A stretch of 64,000 nucleotides of DNA from Bacteroidota bacterium. GTDB lineage: Bacteria; Bacteroidota; Bacteroidia; Bacteroidales; CAIXZF01. Of the stretch, positions 35,427 through 44,559 are shown piece by piece. The stretch's first letter is position 1, and each line of letters starts with the position of its first letter. A program made the position numbers and the translations under genes. The notes under the pieces are model-generated. The model was not told the DNA's origin. It saw only the letters and a program-made list of their open reading frames with translations, and made no database searches. The stretch covers positions 1 through 64,000 of the forward strand of contig JAKLIX010000017.1 in assembly GCA_022709385.1 (NCBI GenBank), written 5' to 3'.

Positions 35427-37748
35427 ATGAAATACACTTTTCCCGGATTCCTTGTGAATAAGCTGTTTTACTGCCTTGTCGCAGTCCTTTTCCTTTTCCC
35501 TGCTTCCCTGTGCTCACAGGGATTTCACGACTTCGGCTTCAGCAGGAAGTACTTCAGCCCGCCCGTAATCAGAAATGCAGACAGTATGGCCTTACCCTGG
35601 CTTGGCGGACTGAATGCCTGCCAGTTCAGTGCCACCGACATGAATATGGACGGAGTGAAAGACTTGCTGGTCTTCGACCGTATCGGCAACCGCCTGTTGC
35701 CTTTTCTGAACGGCGGTAATCCCGGCACCACCGACCTTACCTATGCACCGGAGTACGTCCAGTACTATCCCGCCCTGAAAAACTGGATGCTGATGAAGGA
35801 TTATAATCTGGACGGGCTTGATGACATCTTTACATACGGCTTTGGCGGAATTGCGGTTTACAGGAATGTGGCCACCGGCAGTGTCCCGGCCTTTGAACTT
35901 GTGACCAACCAGCTGTTGTCGTTGATATATTCTAATTATTTAAATATATTTGTGACGGATGTTGATTATCCCGGCATCGCGGATATGGATCAGGATGGGG
36001 ATCTGGATATTTTATGTTTCTGGATCATAGGGACTTATGTGCATTACCACCGTAATCTCAGCATGGAAAAATACGGAAATGCCGACAGCCTGGATTTCAG
36101 GCTTGAATCTAACTGCTGGGGTTTTATCCGGGAGGGTGATACTTCGAATTCGATTACCCTGAATGCGATCTGTCCTTCAAAAGAAGCGCCTCTTCCGGGA
36201 AGCAGGTTTCAGGATAATACCATCTGGCCGGAAGCCACCGAGCACATCGGTTCCACTTTCGAAATGCTGGATCTGAACGGTGACGGCTTGACCGACATGC
36301 TGATAGGGGATGTCGATTACCCTCAGATCATCGCCCTGTACAACGCAGGAAGCCTGGATACGGCCCTGGTGACTTCCATTGACGCGTATTTTCCTTCCTA
36401 CGACACTTCGATAAACGTATTTTCCTTTCCTGTTGCCTGTTACCTGGATGTGGACAACGACAATAAGAAAGATCTTCTTGTTTCACCTTTCGATCCCAAC
36501 ACCAATATTTCGGAAAGCAGCCGCAGTGTGTGGCTTTACAAAAACAGCGGTACTGATCCGGCGCCCTTGTTCCACCTGCAGACCAAAGCTTTTTTGCAGG
36601 AAGACATGATTGACGCCGGTACCTGCGCTTTTCCGGTGGTGGTCGATTTTGACCAGGACGGGCTGGATGACCTGGTGGTAGGGAATTTCGGTTATCATGA
36701 CTCCTCTTATTATGAATTTGGTTTTTTACGTTCGGTCTTCCGCAGCCGGCTGATGGCCCTGCGGAATACGGGAACGGCGACAGAACCTGCGTTCTCGCTC
36801 ACGGATGATGATTTTGCATCCGTGTCCTTCCTGAAAACCAGCAACGTATTTCCTTCTTTCGGGGATCTCGACGGGGATCAGGATATGGATATGGTCCTTG
36901 GCAGGAATGACGGTACCCTTGTATATTACGAGAATGTCGCCGGCAGCGGAAATCCTTTCTTATTTGGAGCCCCCTTGCTGAATTATCAGGGAATCGATGT
37001 GGGCCTTGCCAGTGCACCCCAGATCTTTGACCTCGACCGCGACGGATTGTCCGACCTGATCATCGGAAGCAAATCTGGCTTTTTTCATTACTTCAGAAAT
37101 ACCGGAACCTCGCAGCAGGCTCAGTTTACGTTGGTTACCGACAGCCTGGGTCATGTGGATGTCAGGAACATTTTCTATTCCTGGGACGGTTACAGCACAC
37201 CCTGCTTTTTCAGGCTGGCCGATGATACCACGCGTCTTTTTGCAGGCTCCCTGGTGGATGGGCTCTGTTATTACAAGAACATCGACGGTAACCTGGGTGG
37301 GACTTTTCTGAAGGTTGATCATAACTACCTGTTTGTCAAGGAGGGAGATCGCAATGCTTTTGCGGTGAATGATTTCGATCAGGATAACTATCCCGACCTG
37401 GTGATGGGGCTGCAGAATGGGGGGCTTGCATATTTCAAGGGAACAAGCCCGGCTCCGATCGGTATTGCACAAACAGATCAGGATGAGCCGGCCGGCTGCA
37501 AGCTTTACCCGAATCCTTCACAAGGAGAATTTACGCTTTTGCTCCAGACACCACTGCATTACCATGCTGCCTGTTACCGGATCTTCAACCTGCAGGGTAC
37601 GGTGGTAAAGCAGGGCAGTATCCCTGACTTTCCTGTCCGGATGTCGCTGGATCTTCCTGCCGGCATGTACCTGTTGAAGGTATTTCTGTATGGAGGAGAC
37701 GGTAAATGGCGGCCGGTGAAACCGGAAAAGCTGTTTATATTCAGGTAG
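35427..37748 (+). CDS. Secreted FG-GAP/VCBS-repeat protein with T9SS sorting domain
   Basis: 773 residues. A signal peptide (LVAVLFLFPASLCSQ) is followed by many calcium-binding type loops of the FG-GAP/VCBS kind: DMNMDGVKDLLVF, DYNLDGLDDIFTYG, DMDQDGDLDILCF, DLNGDGLTDMLIGD, DFDQDGLDDLVVGN, DLDGDQDMDMVLGR, DLDRDGLSDLIIGS and DFDQDNYPDLVMG. These build an integrin-alpha-like propeller. The C-terminus (KLYPNPSQGEFTLLL, DLPAGMYLLKVF) is a T9SS type A sorting domain. The protein is therefore exported to the surface or medium. The ligand is unknown. It is divergent from secDF and converges on the aspartic protease gene. Confidence 0.9.
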   Translation: MKYTFPGFLVNKLFYCLVAVLFLFPASLCSQGFHDFGFSRKYFSPPVIRNADSMALPWLGGLNACQFSATDMNMDGVKDLLVFDRIGNRLLPFLNGGNPGTTDLTYAPEYVQYYPALKNWMLMKDYNLDGLDDIFTYGFGGIAVYRNVATGSVPAFELVTNQLLSLIYSNYLNIFVTDVDYPGIADMDQDGDLDILCFWIIGTYVHYHRNLSMEKYGNADSLDFRLESNCWGFIREGDTSNSITLNAICPSKEAPLPGSRFQDNTIWPEATEHIGSTFEMLDLNGDGLTDMLIGDVDYPQIIALYNAGSLDTALVTSIDAYFPSYDTSINVFSFPVACYLDVDNDNKKDLLVSPFDPNTNISESSRSVWLYKNSGTDPAPLFHLQTKAFLQEDMIDAGTCAFPVVVDFDQDGLDDLVVGNFGYHDSSYYEFGFLRSVFRSRLMALRNTGTATEPAFSLTDDDFASVSFLKTSNVFPSFGDLDGDQDMDMVLGRNDGTLVYYENVAGSGNPFLFGAPLLNYQGIDVGLASAPQIFDLDRDGLSDLIIGSKSGFFHYFRNTGTSQQAQFTLVTDSLGHVDVRNIFYSWDGYSTPCFFRLADDTTRLFAGSLVDGLCYYKNIDGNLGGTFLKVDHNYLFVKEGDRNAFAVNDFDQDNYPDLVMGLQNGGLAYFKGTSPAPIGIAQTDQDEPAGCKLYPNPSQGEFTLLLQTPLHYHAACYRIFNLQGTVVKQGSIPDFPVRMSLDLPAGMYLLKVFLYGGDGKWRPVKPEKLFIFR

Positions 37749-37762
37749 CCTTTCCCGTGCGA

Positions 37763-38197
37763 TCAGGGGCAACGCAGGGTCAGCCGGGCCTTTTTGTAAT
37801 CGATGACGGCTTTCGTTTCCATCAGCAGGTCTCCGCCAAGGATGCCGTCGATCTTTATCAGTCCGATGGCATCGTATAACTGGTGCACATTTCCCAGGTC
37901 AATCAGGGCCGTCATATAGTCTTTCAGGGAACATTCCCCGAGCGATAATTCCCTGATAAGCGTGATACTGCTTTCAAGCTCGGAGGTACCGATTCCTCCT
38001 GAAGGCCCTTCGTTAGGGAAGATGTCCGATTCGTTCAGGTCCAGCAGTGTCGACAGTGTCTGCCTGTCGAATACCGTTCGGGATGCGCCTGTATCTACAA
38101 GCATCCGGAGCGGGTGCCCGTTTACACTCACGTTGACCATCAGGTGAAAACCGTCGTCCCGGATGGCGATAAACTGAAGGGGAATGTGGACAATCAC
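37763..38197 (-). CDS. Retropepsin-like aspartic protease, small
   Basis: 144 residues. The start is taken as the GTG at 38197, because the next ATG would remove the first strand (VHIPLQFIAI). Pattern MVNVSVNGHPLRMLVDTGAS holds the single-domain aspartic-protease motif DTG-A-S, and IDGILGGDLLMETKAVIDYK matches the second hydrophobic-hydrophobic-Gly element and closing strand. Such enzymes work as dimers; substrates are unknown. No signal peptide is apparent, so it is probably cytosolic. It sits 10 bp after the LOG-family gene. Confidence 0.82.
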   Translation of the reverse strand: MIVHIPLQFIAIRDDGFHLMVNVSVNGHPLRMLVDTGASRTVFDRQTLSTLLDLNESDIFPNEGPSGGIGTSELESSITLIRELSLGECSLKDYMTALIDLGNVHQLYDAIGLIKIDGILGGDLLMETKAVIDYKKARLTLRCP

Positions 38198-38207
38198 GGG
38201 ATGATGA

Positions 38208-38927
38208 TCAGAAGTTGGGTTTCAGTGCATATTTCTGATAGAAGGATTCGATTTCTTCGACTGCTTCTTCAGCCGTGTCGACCAGCCTGAAAATGTCAAA
38301 ATCCTCCCCGCCAATGAACATTTCTGTCAAAACGCGGGTTTTGATCCAATCGATCAATCCTTCCCAGAACTGCACGCCGACAAGCACGATAGGGAATTTG
38401 ACCATCTTATGGGTCTGGATCAGGGTGATGGCTTCGAACATTTCATCAAGGGTTCCGAAACCGCCCGGCATCACGATATAGCCCTGGCTGTATTTCATGA
38501 ACATGACCTTACGAACAAAGAAGTAATCAAAGGTCATGAGTTTGTCGCTGTCGATGAAGGGATTGGGATTCTGTTCAAAAGGAAGGTCGATGTTGAGTCC
38601 CACCGATTTTCCGAAAGAGTAGTGGGCGCCCTTGTTGGCGGCCTCCATGATGCCCGGTCCGCCGCCCGTGATAATCCCGAAGCCTTTGCTGGTGAGCAGG
38701 TAGGCTATTTTCTCGGCCAGCTTGTAATAGTTGTGGCCGGGCTTTATCCTGGCCGAACCGAAAATGGTGACACAGGGACCTATTCTTCCGAGCTTCTCAA
38801 ATCCCTCCACAAATTCGGCCATGATTTTGAAGACCTCCCAGGAGTCCATCGACATGATCTCTGTCCAGTTCTTGGGACTGAACGCCTGCCTGATCCTTTC
38901 CTCTTCATTGTGAAGGTTGTTTTCCAT
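38208..38927 (-). CDS. LOG-family protein (TIGR00730-type Rossmann fold)
   Basis: 239 residues from the ATG at 38927 (an in-frame TTG lies 12 bp upstream). The signature PGGFGTLDEMFEAITLIQ corresponds to the PGGxGTxxE motif of LONELY GUY proteins, which in plants and some bacteria release cytokinin bases from nucleotides. VTIFGSARIKPGHNYY and GIITGGGPGIMEAANKGAH form the nucleotide-binding loops. The N-terminal extension of about 60 residues before the domain is common in Bacteroidota. Its physiological substrate here is unknown. It starts 15 bp after the uvrA stop. Confidence 0.9.
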   Translation of the reverse strand: MENNLHNEEERIRQAFSPKNWTEIMSMDSWEVFKIMAEFVEGFEKLGRIGPCVTIFGSARIKPGHNYYKLAEKIAYLLTSKGFGIITGGGPGIMEAANKGAHYSFGKSVGLNIDLPFEQNPNPFIDSDKLMTFDYFFVRKVMFMKYSQGYIVMPGGFGTLDEMFEAITLIQTHKMVKFPIVLVGVQFWEGLIDWIKTRVLTEMFIGGEDFDIFRLVDTAEEAVEEIESFYQKYALKPNF

Positions 38928-38942
38928 GGTATTTTGCAAGTG

Positions 38943-41834
38943 TTAGCTGATATGAAGTTCTTTTCTGATAAATGCTGCCGTATGCCCTTTGTTGCCTGCG
39001 GCTATTTCTTCCGGTGTTCCGGTGCATACGATGGTGCCGCCCTGTGCGCCTCCCTCGGGTCCCAGGTCGATGAGATGATCCGCAACCTTGATGACATCCA
39101 GGTTGTGTTCGATCACGATCACCGTATTGCCTTTGTCCACAAGTTTGTTCAATACTTTCATCAATACGCTGACATCCTCGAAATGCAGGCCCGTGGTCGG
39201 TTCATCGAGGATATACAGGGTGTTACCGGTGTCTCTTCTGGATAATTCCGTGGCGAGTTTCACCCTTTGGGCCTCACCGCCCGAAAGCGTGGTGGATTGT
39301 TGTCCCAGGGTGATATACCCGAGCCCGACCTCATCAAGGGTTTTTATTTTTAACAAGATAGACGGGATGTTCTCAAAAAAAGTCACAGCCTGTCCGATCG
39401 TCATCTCCAGTACATCGCTGATATTCTTTCCTTTATACCTGATTTCGAGGGTCTCCCTGTTATATCTTTTACCGTTGCAGGTTTCACACTGGACATGTAC
39501 ATCGGGCAGAAAATTCATTTCGATGATCCTGATACCGGCTCCGCTGCAGGTTTCGCACCTTCCTCCCTTTACATTGAAGGAAAAGCGGCCCGGCTGGTAA
39601 GCCCGCATTCTGGCTTCGGGAACCTGGACAAAGAGCTTCCGGATCTCGTCGAACACACCCGTATAGGTGGCAGGATTGGAGCGGGGTGTACGGCCGATAG
39701 GCGACTGGTCGATCTCGATCACTTTATCAATGTTCCGGATGCCATCCATCGTGTCGTAAGGCAAGGGTGCATGTTCCGAGCGGTAAAAGTGGGCACTGAG
39801 GACAGGGTAAAGGGTTTCGTTGATCAGGCTGGATTTACCGCTTCCTGACACTCCCGTAATGCAGATAAGTTTTCCGAGCGGGATGCTGAGGTCGATGTGT
39901 TTCAGGTTATTCCCCCTGGCACCGGTGAGGGTGAGGAATTTTCCGTTGCCCGGCCTGCGTTGTGCAGGAACGGGAATTTTTTTGCTGCCGCTGAGGTATT
40001 GTCCGGTAATGGAATCCTTTCCAGCGATGGTTTCGGGGCGTCCCTGGGCAACGATCCTGCCACCGTGCTTACCGGCACCCGGGCCAATGTCGATCACATG
40101 ATCGGCCGAAAGGATCATTTCTTTATCGTGTTCCACGACGATAATCGAGTTTCCGATGTCTCTGAGATCGGACAATGCTTTGATAAGCCTGAGGTTGTCG
40201 CGTTGATGCAGCCCGATGCTGGGTTCGTCGAGGATATACAACACACCCTGCAGCTGCGATCCTATTTGGGTTGCAAGCCGGATACGCTGCGATTCGCCTC
40301 CGGAGAGGCTGACAGCCGGGCGGTTCAGGGCAAGATAGTCGAGACCCACTTCAAGCAGGAATTGCAGGCGCGTCCTGATCTCACGGAATATCTCATGTCC
40401 GATGGCCTGTTTGCGTGCTTCGAGCAGGGGTTCGGTCTCTTCGGTCCACCTGAGTAATTCCCTTGGTTCAAGTGAGGTGAGTTCGGCGATGTTTTTCCCT
40501 TCAATCCTGAAATACAGGCTTTCCTTCTTCAGCCTGCTGCCTTGACATTCCGGGCATGTCATGCGGTTCATGAAACCGCCTGCCCACTTCTGTATCCCTT
40601 TGGGTGCACTATCCGTATTCTGATTGACGATAAAACTGACGATGCCCTCGAAAGCGAGATTATAGGTTGAAGTGACTCCCATGGTCTCATGCCTGACCCT
40701 GATAAACTCGTCGGAACCATTCAGAATGGTGTTAATGGCTTGTTCCCCGAGATCAGCGATCGGGGTGTCGAGGCTGAAACCGTGTTTTTCACCAATGGCT
40801 TCCAGTTGTTTGAATATCCAGCTGTTGCGGTATTCTCCCAGGGGTGCGAGCCCGCCTTTGCGAATGGATCTGCCCGGGTCGGGTATGATCTTGTTCAGAT
40901 CCACCTCGGCTATGGTTCCCAGCCCGTTGCATTTCGGACAGGAACCATAGGGTGAATTGAAGGAGAAAGTGTTTGGTTCCGGTTCTTCATAGGAAATGCC
41001 GGTAAGCGGGCACATCAGGTGGCGGCTGTAATATCCGGGTGTGGCGGAATCCGAATCCCCATCAAGTACCATTAGGCTTCCCTTACCGTGTTTCATGGCC
41101 GTCTGGATTGATTCCTCAAGCCTGCGACGGTTGCTGCCCTTTACATGGATTCTGTCTATAAGTATCTCAATATCATGTGTTTTATAACGATCGACTTGCA
41201 GGCCGGCAGCAAGTTCACGTAGCATGCCGTCAACCCGTACACGGCTAAAACCCTGTTTTCTGACTTGTTCGAACAGCTCACGGTAGTGTCCTTTACGTCC
41301 TTTTACCAGCGGGGCCAGCAGGCTGATATGCTGATGGTCGTATCGTTCCTCAATCAGGCGGATGATGTCGTTCTCGGAATACCGTATCATCTTCTCTCCG
41401 CTGGCGTATGAATAGGCATCAGCGATCCTGGCAAACAACAGCCTGATGAAATCGTATATCTCGGTGATGGTTCCCACGGTAGAGCGCGGGTTTCGGCTGA
41501 CGGACTTCTGTTCTATGGAGATGACGGGACTTAAACCGTTTATCTTATCCACATCGGGCCGCTCGAGGTTTCCCAGAAATTGCCTGGCATATGCGGAAAA
41601 GGTTTCGATATACCTCCGCTGGCCTTCCGCATACAGGGTGTCGAAAGCCAGGCTGCTTTTTCCGCTTCCGCTCAAACCCGTGATCACAACCAGCTTATTC
41701 CTTGGAATAAGCAGATCGCAGTTTTTCAGGTTATGTGCCCTGGCACCAAGCACTTCAATGGTCTCCGCCGGAAATTCCCTTGCCTGGTCCATTCCGTTCA
41801 TTTCTTCCGTATCTTTCTTATGGTCTTTCCTCAT
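38943..41834 (-). CDS. uvrA: Excinuclease ABC subunit A
   Basis: 963 residues. Damage-sensing ATPase of nucleotide excision repair. Two ABC modules are present: Walker A motifs GLSGSGKSSLAFD and GVSGSGKSSLINE, and signature sequences SLSGGESQRIRLA and TLSGGEAQRVKLA. The second zinc module is complete (CETCSGAG...CETCNGKR). In the first, CPLTG replaces the usual CxxC before SCPKCNG, so one pair of ligands appears incomplete; I recall this in other Bacteroidota. It lies 20 bp after a lytic transglycosylase gene. No uvrB or uvrC in the window. Confidence 0.96.
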   Translation of the reverse strand: MRKDHKKDTEEMNGMDQAREFPAETIEVLGARAHNLKNCDLLIPRNKLVVITGLSGSGKSSLAFDTLYAEGQRRYIETFSAYARQFLGNLERPDVDKINGLSPVISIEQKSVSRNPRSTVGTITEIYDFIRLLFARIADAYSYASGEKMIRYSENDIIRLIEERYDHQHISLLAPLVKGRKGHYRELFEQVRKQGFSRVRVDGMLRELAAGLQVDRYKTHDIEILIDRIHVKGSNRRRLEESIQTAMKHGKGSLMVLDGDSDSATPGYYSRHLMCPLTGISYEEPEPNTFSFNSPYGSCPKCNGLGTIAEVDLNKIIPDPGRSIRKGGLAPLGEYRNSWIFKQLEAIGEKHGFSLDTPIADLGEQAINTILNGSDEFIRVRHETMGVTSTYNLAFEGIVSFIVNQNTDSAPKGIQKWAGGFMNRMTCPECQGSRLKKESLYFRIEGKNIAELTSLEPRELLRWTEETEPLLEARKQAIGHEIFREIRTRLQFLLEVGLDYLALNRPAVSLSGGESQRIRLATQIGSQLQGVLYILDEPSIGLHQRDNLRLIKALSDLRDIGNSIIVVEHDKEMILSADHVIDIGPGAGKHGGRIVAQGRPETIAGKDSITGQYLSGSKKIPVPAQRRPGNGKFLTLTGARGNNLKHIDLSIPLGKLICITGVSGSGKSSLINETLYPVLSAHFYRSEHAPLPYDTMDGIRNIDKVIEIDQSPIGRTPRSNPATYTGVFDEIRKLFVQVPEARMRAYQPGRFSFNVKGGRCETCSGAGIRIIEMNFLPDVHVQCETCNGKRYNRETLEIRYKGKNISDVLEMTIGQAVTFFENIPSILLKIKTLDEVGLGYITLGQQSTTLSGGEAQRVKLATELSRRDTGNTLYILDEPTTGLHFEDVSVLMKVLNKLVDKGNTVIVIEHNLDVIKVADHLIDLGPEGGAQGGTIVCTGTPEEIAAGNKGHTAAFIRKELHIS

Positions 41835-41854
41835 CGGCTGTAGTCCCGGTATTC

Positions 41855-42802
41855 CTATTCGCTGAATAGTCTTGAATAATAGAGTTGCTGCGGATCGGGC
41901 AAATCCAGGGTATACGTCTTGTGAGCTTTAAGACTCAGGGTGTTTTTCCTCAGCCAGGGATTAAACTCCTTCAGCAGCTTATAATTCAGCCCGCGGGTCT
42001 TTGCAAAAGCCGCAAGGTCGGAAATGCTGCTGTCGATCCTGAGCCCGGTGGTGGGGATGAGCGGGTATAAATCCGTGGGACGGAGATGAAACCCATACCG
42101 CTCAGGCTGCTTGTGGATTTCTTTCATGGCCAGCACGCGGAAAATATACCTGCTGGTTTCCTGATTAAGCAGAAGCTCGTAGAAGGTTGTCCCTTTCTGA
42201 ATGCCCATGGGTTTGGCAATGTTTTCCGGCCCGGCATTGTATGCCGCTGCTGCAAGCGTCCATGAACCGAAACGGGCATAAGCTTCCTTCAGATAAGCAC
42301 AGGCTGCAAAGGTGGCCTTCCCGAGATGGTAACGCTCGTCAACTTCTTCTGTCACTTCAAGCCCGTGTTTTTTGGCGGTTTCTTTCATAAACTGCCAGTA
42401 TCCCGAGGCTCCTGCCGGACTGACGGTATGCGTGAATGCACTCTCGGCAAGGGCCAGGTATTTGAAATCATCCGGAATCCCGTTCGCCCGCAGGAGTGGT
42501 TCAATCACCGGAAAATACCGGTTCGCCCTTTTCAGCATCAGCAGGGTGGAGGAATGCCAGTAAACATTGGTAAGCAATTCCCTGTCCAGGGCTTCATGTA
42601 CCCAATAAAGATCGAGGGGTACTGTTTCACCGGCAAAATCTGCCTCCGTGGGAATATCCACGGCAAAAGCATGCATGCGGTTTTGCCTGGCCTGCTGGTA
42701 TGTTTTTTCATCGGATTGGGGGCGTGCGGCGGAAAATACCAGAAGCACTGCAACGACCCCTGAAACAAGACTTAAACCTGTAATTATCAGTGTTTTTTTC
42801 AT
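41855..42802 (-). CDS. Membrane-anchored lytic transglycosylase (MltD-like)
   Basis: 315 residues. An N-terminal hydrophobic segment (TLIITGLSLVSGVVAVLLVF) acts as signal or anchor. The transglycosylase (SLT) domain holds YLALAESAFTHTVSPAGASG, with the catalytic glutamate in AES, then GYWQFMKETAKKHGL and WTLAAAAYNAGPENI. The last 60 residues (LRIDSSISDLAAFAKTRGLN) resemble a LysM-like peptidoglycan-binding module. The enzyme cleaves glycan strands without water. It is the likely upstream partner of uvrA in a transcript and follows the WecA-like gene by about 50 bp. Confidence 0.9.
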   Translation of the reverse strand: MKKTLIITGLSLVSGVVAVLLVFSAARPQSDEKTYQQARQNRMHAFAVDIPTEADFAGETVPLDLYWVHEALDRELLTNVYWHSSTLLMLKRANRYFPVIEPLLRANGIPDDFKYLALAESAFTHTVSPAGASGYWQFMKETAKKHGLEVTEEVDERYHLGKATFAACAYLKEAYARFGSWTLAAAAYNAGPENIAKPMGIQKGTTFYELLLNQETSRYIFRVLAMKEIHKQPERYGFHLRPTDLYPLIPTTGLRIDSSISDLAAFAKTRGLNYKLLKEFNPWLRKNTLSLKAHKTYTLDLPDPQQLYYSRLFSE

Positions 42803-42853
42803 AGACAGTTCATTTTGGTTCTACTGTTCACCGGCCAGCCAGTTTTCAAACGT

Positions 42854-43927
42854 TCATCCCTTGTGTTCATTGCCGGTACTTCCTGTTAAATAAAACAGCG
42901 AAAGGAAAAGCGTCATGAAATAAGCCAGGTACAACAGGGAAGGAAGCCACCACCATGAGTTGAAGTAAAGCAGGATGGAAACGCCGAGCAGGCAGTTGGA
43001 AAAACTTACGGCAAGGATAAAGCGGGCCACCTGAGTATCACTGAGCCCGAGATACGACAGATGGTGTGTGGTGTGGTCTTTCCCGCCGACAAAAGGAGAC
43101 CTTCCACGCGCGATCCGCCTGATCACGACGGTAGCAGTATCAATAACCGGTACGGCAAACACGATGAGAACAAGAATGACGGGCCGGAAAAAGGATGCTT
43201 GCTCATGAATGAGCGGTGGATTCCAGAGATATCTGACAGACAAGGCAGCAAGCAATACCCCGAGAAACTGGCTCCCGGTATCTCCCATAAACATCCTGGA
43301 CGGATGCCAGTTGAAAACCAGGAACCCTGCAAGGGATGCAATAAGTCCCGTAATCACAAGGGAATAAGGCGTGGTGATGCCGTCAGTCAGTATCATGGAA
43401 ACCATCAGGTTAACGGCAATCCCGAGCGAAACCAGGCTTGTGACGGCATCCATGTTGTCGAGCATGTTGATGCTGTTCATGATTCCTATCACCCACAACA
43501 GGGTCAGCAGGTAATCCAGCAGCAGGATGTCGAAAAGCTGGATGTGTGTCCCGGTGGCAATCAGGATCAATCCGCAGCCGATCTGGCTTATAAGTTTGAT
43601 GGGAACATTGGTATTATATGCATCATCGTATAAGCCCATCAGAAAACCAAGGGTCACCGCAAGGAGGAATCCGGCAAACTGGATGCTCCTGATTTGCATG
43701 CTCTCGTCAAACACAACCGTGTAAACCGAAAGGGAGAACAGAAAAATAATGTAAAAAGTCAACCCGCCCAGAGATGGCTTGGATTCTGCACTCCAGCGGA
43801 TCACCATGTCCCGCTTATTACGAATACCAAGGGTTTGTGAGAATTTCAAGAGCAGGTTATTAATCAACAGGCTCATTACCAATGTAATGACAAAGAAAAT
43901 ACCATATGAGAGTACCTGTGGATCCAT
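42854..43927 (-). CDS. WecA/TagO-like polyprenyl-phosphate sugar-1-phosphate transferase
   Basis: 357 residues, about ten transmembrane helices. Transfers a sugar-1-phosphate from UDP-sugar to undecaprenyl phosphate, starting a glycan on the inner membrane. Conserved loops are GLYDDAYN (aspartates that bind Mg), NMLDNMDAVTS, HPSRMFMGDTGSQFLG and the GGKDHTTHHL histidine motif near the end. It closes the polysaccharide operon (rfbC 86 bp upstream). Whether the product is a surface polysaccharide or lipopolysaccharide is not clear, and the exact sugar cannot be told from sequence. Confidence 0.9.
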   Translation of the reverse strand: MDPQVLSYGIFFVITLVMSLLINNLLLKFSQTLGIRNKRDMVIRWSAESKPSLGGLTFYIIFLFSLSVYTVVFDESMQIRSIQFAGFLLAVTLGFLMGLYDDAYNTNVPIKLISQIGCGLILIATGTHIQLFDILLLDYLLTLLWVIGIMNSINMLDNMDAVTSLVSLGIAVNLMVSMILTDGITTPYSLVITGLIASLAGFLVFNWHPSRMFMGDTGSQFLGVLLAALSVRYLWNPPLIHEQASFFRPVILVLIVFAVPVIDTATVVIRRIARGRSPFVGGKDHTTHHLSYLGLSDTQVARFILAVSFSNCLLGVSILLYFNSWWWLPSLLYLAYFMTLFLSLFYLTGSTGNEHKG

Positions 43928-44013
43928 ACACTACTTTAGATCAAAGTATTGAATGTCAATAACTTATTGTTTAGTTATTCGTTTTGCAAGGTACTCAATC
44001 TTTGCATTGGAAA

Positions 44014-44556
44014 TCAGAAAGGACTGGAAAAATATTCAAACAGCATGCCCTGGCTGTCTTTCAGGGAAACCAGGGGATCGGTGATTCCCCAGTCAATGTT
44101 CAGCAAAGGATCATTCCACAAAATACAGCCTTCCGACTCACGATGATAATAGGCAGTGCACTTATAAAGGAAAACGCTGTCATCAGCCAGGGAGAGAAAG
44201 CCGTGGGCAAAGCCGGAAGGAATCCAAAGCATCTGGTTGTTTTCTGCGGATAATTCAACTGCCACATATTTCCCAAAGGTAGGTGAATCTTTCCTGAGGT
44301 CCACTGCCACATCCAGCACGGCCCCCCTGACCACACGGACCAGTTTACCCTGACTGTAGGGCGGGAACTGGAAATGCAGTCCTCTGAGCACATTTTTATG
44401 GGAGATGGACTGGTTGTCCTGGACAAATTCTTCGCAAAAGCCGGCAATCAGTAAGTTGCGTTTACTGTAAGATTCAAGAAAACTGCCTCTTTCATCCCGG
44501 TAAACCGAGGGTGTGAAGAGTTTTACATCCCGGATGTCGAATGAGTTGATCTGCAT
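44014..44556 (-). CDS. rfbC: dTDP-4-dehydrorhamnose 3,5-epimerase
   Basis: 180 residues. A cupin that epimerises dTDP-4-keto-6-deoxyglucose on the way to dTDP-rhamnose. Motifs are DERGSFLESY, DNQSISHKNVLRGLHFQFPP (catalytic His), GAVLDVAVDLRKDSPTFGK and PSGFAHGFLSLAD. The length is standard. Only this one of the four rhamnose genes is in the window, so rfbA, rfbB and rfbD must be elsewhere if rhamnose is made. It starts 3 bp after the Wzc-like gene stop. Confidence 0.94.
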   Translation of the reverse strand: MQINSFDIRDVKLFTPSVYRDERGSFLESYSKRNLLIAGFCEEFVQDNQSISHKNVLRGLHFQFPPYSQGKLVRVVRGAVLDVAVDLRKDSPTFGKYVAVELSAENNQMLWIPSGFAHGFLSLADDSVFLYKCTAYYHRESEGCILWNDPLLNIDWGITDPLVSLKDSQGMLFEYFSSPF

Positions 44557-44559
44557 GGC

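Noticed and set aside
43958..43979. AATAACT / AGTTATT inverted repeat as a terminator between rfbC and the WecA-like gene
   Set aside because: The stem is AT-only apart from one pair and there is no T-run; it is too weak to call.
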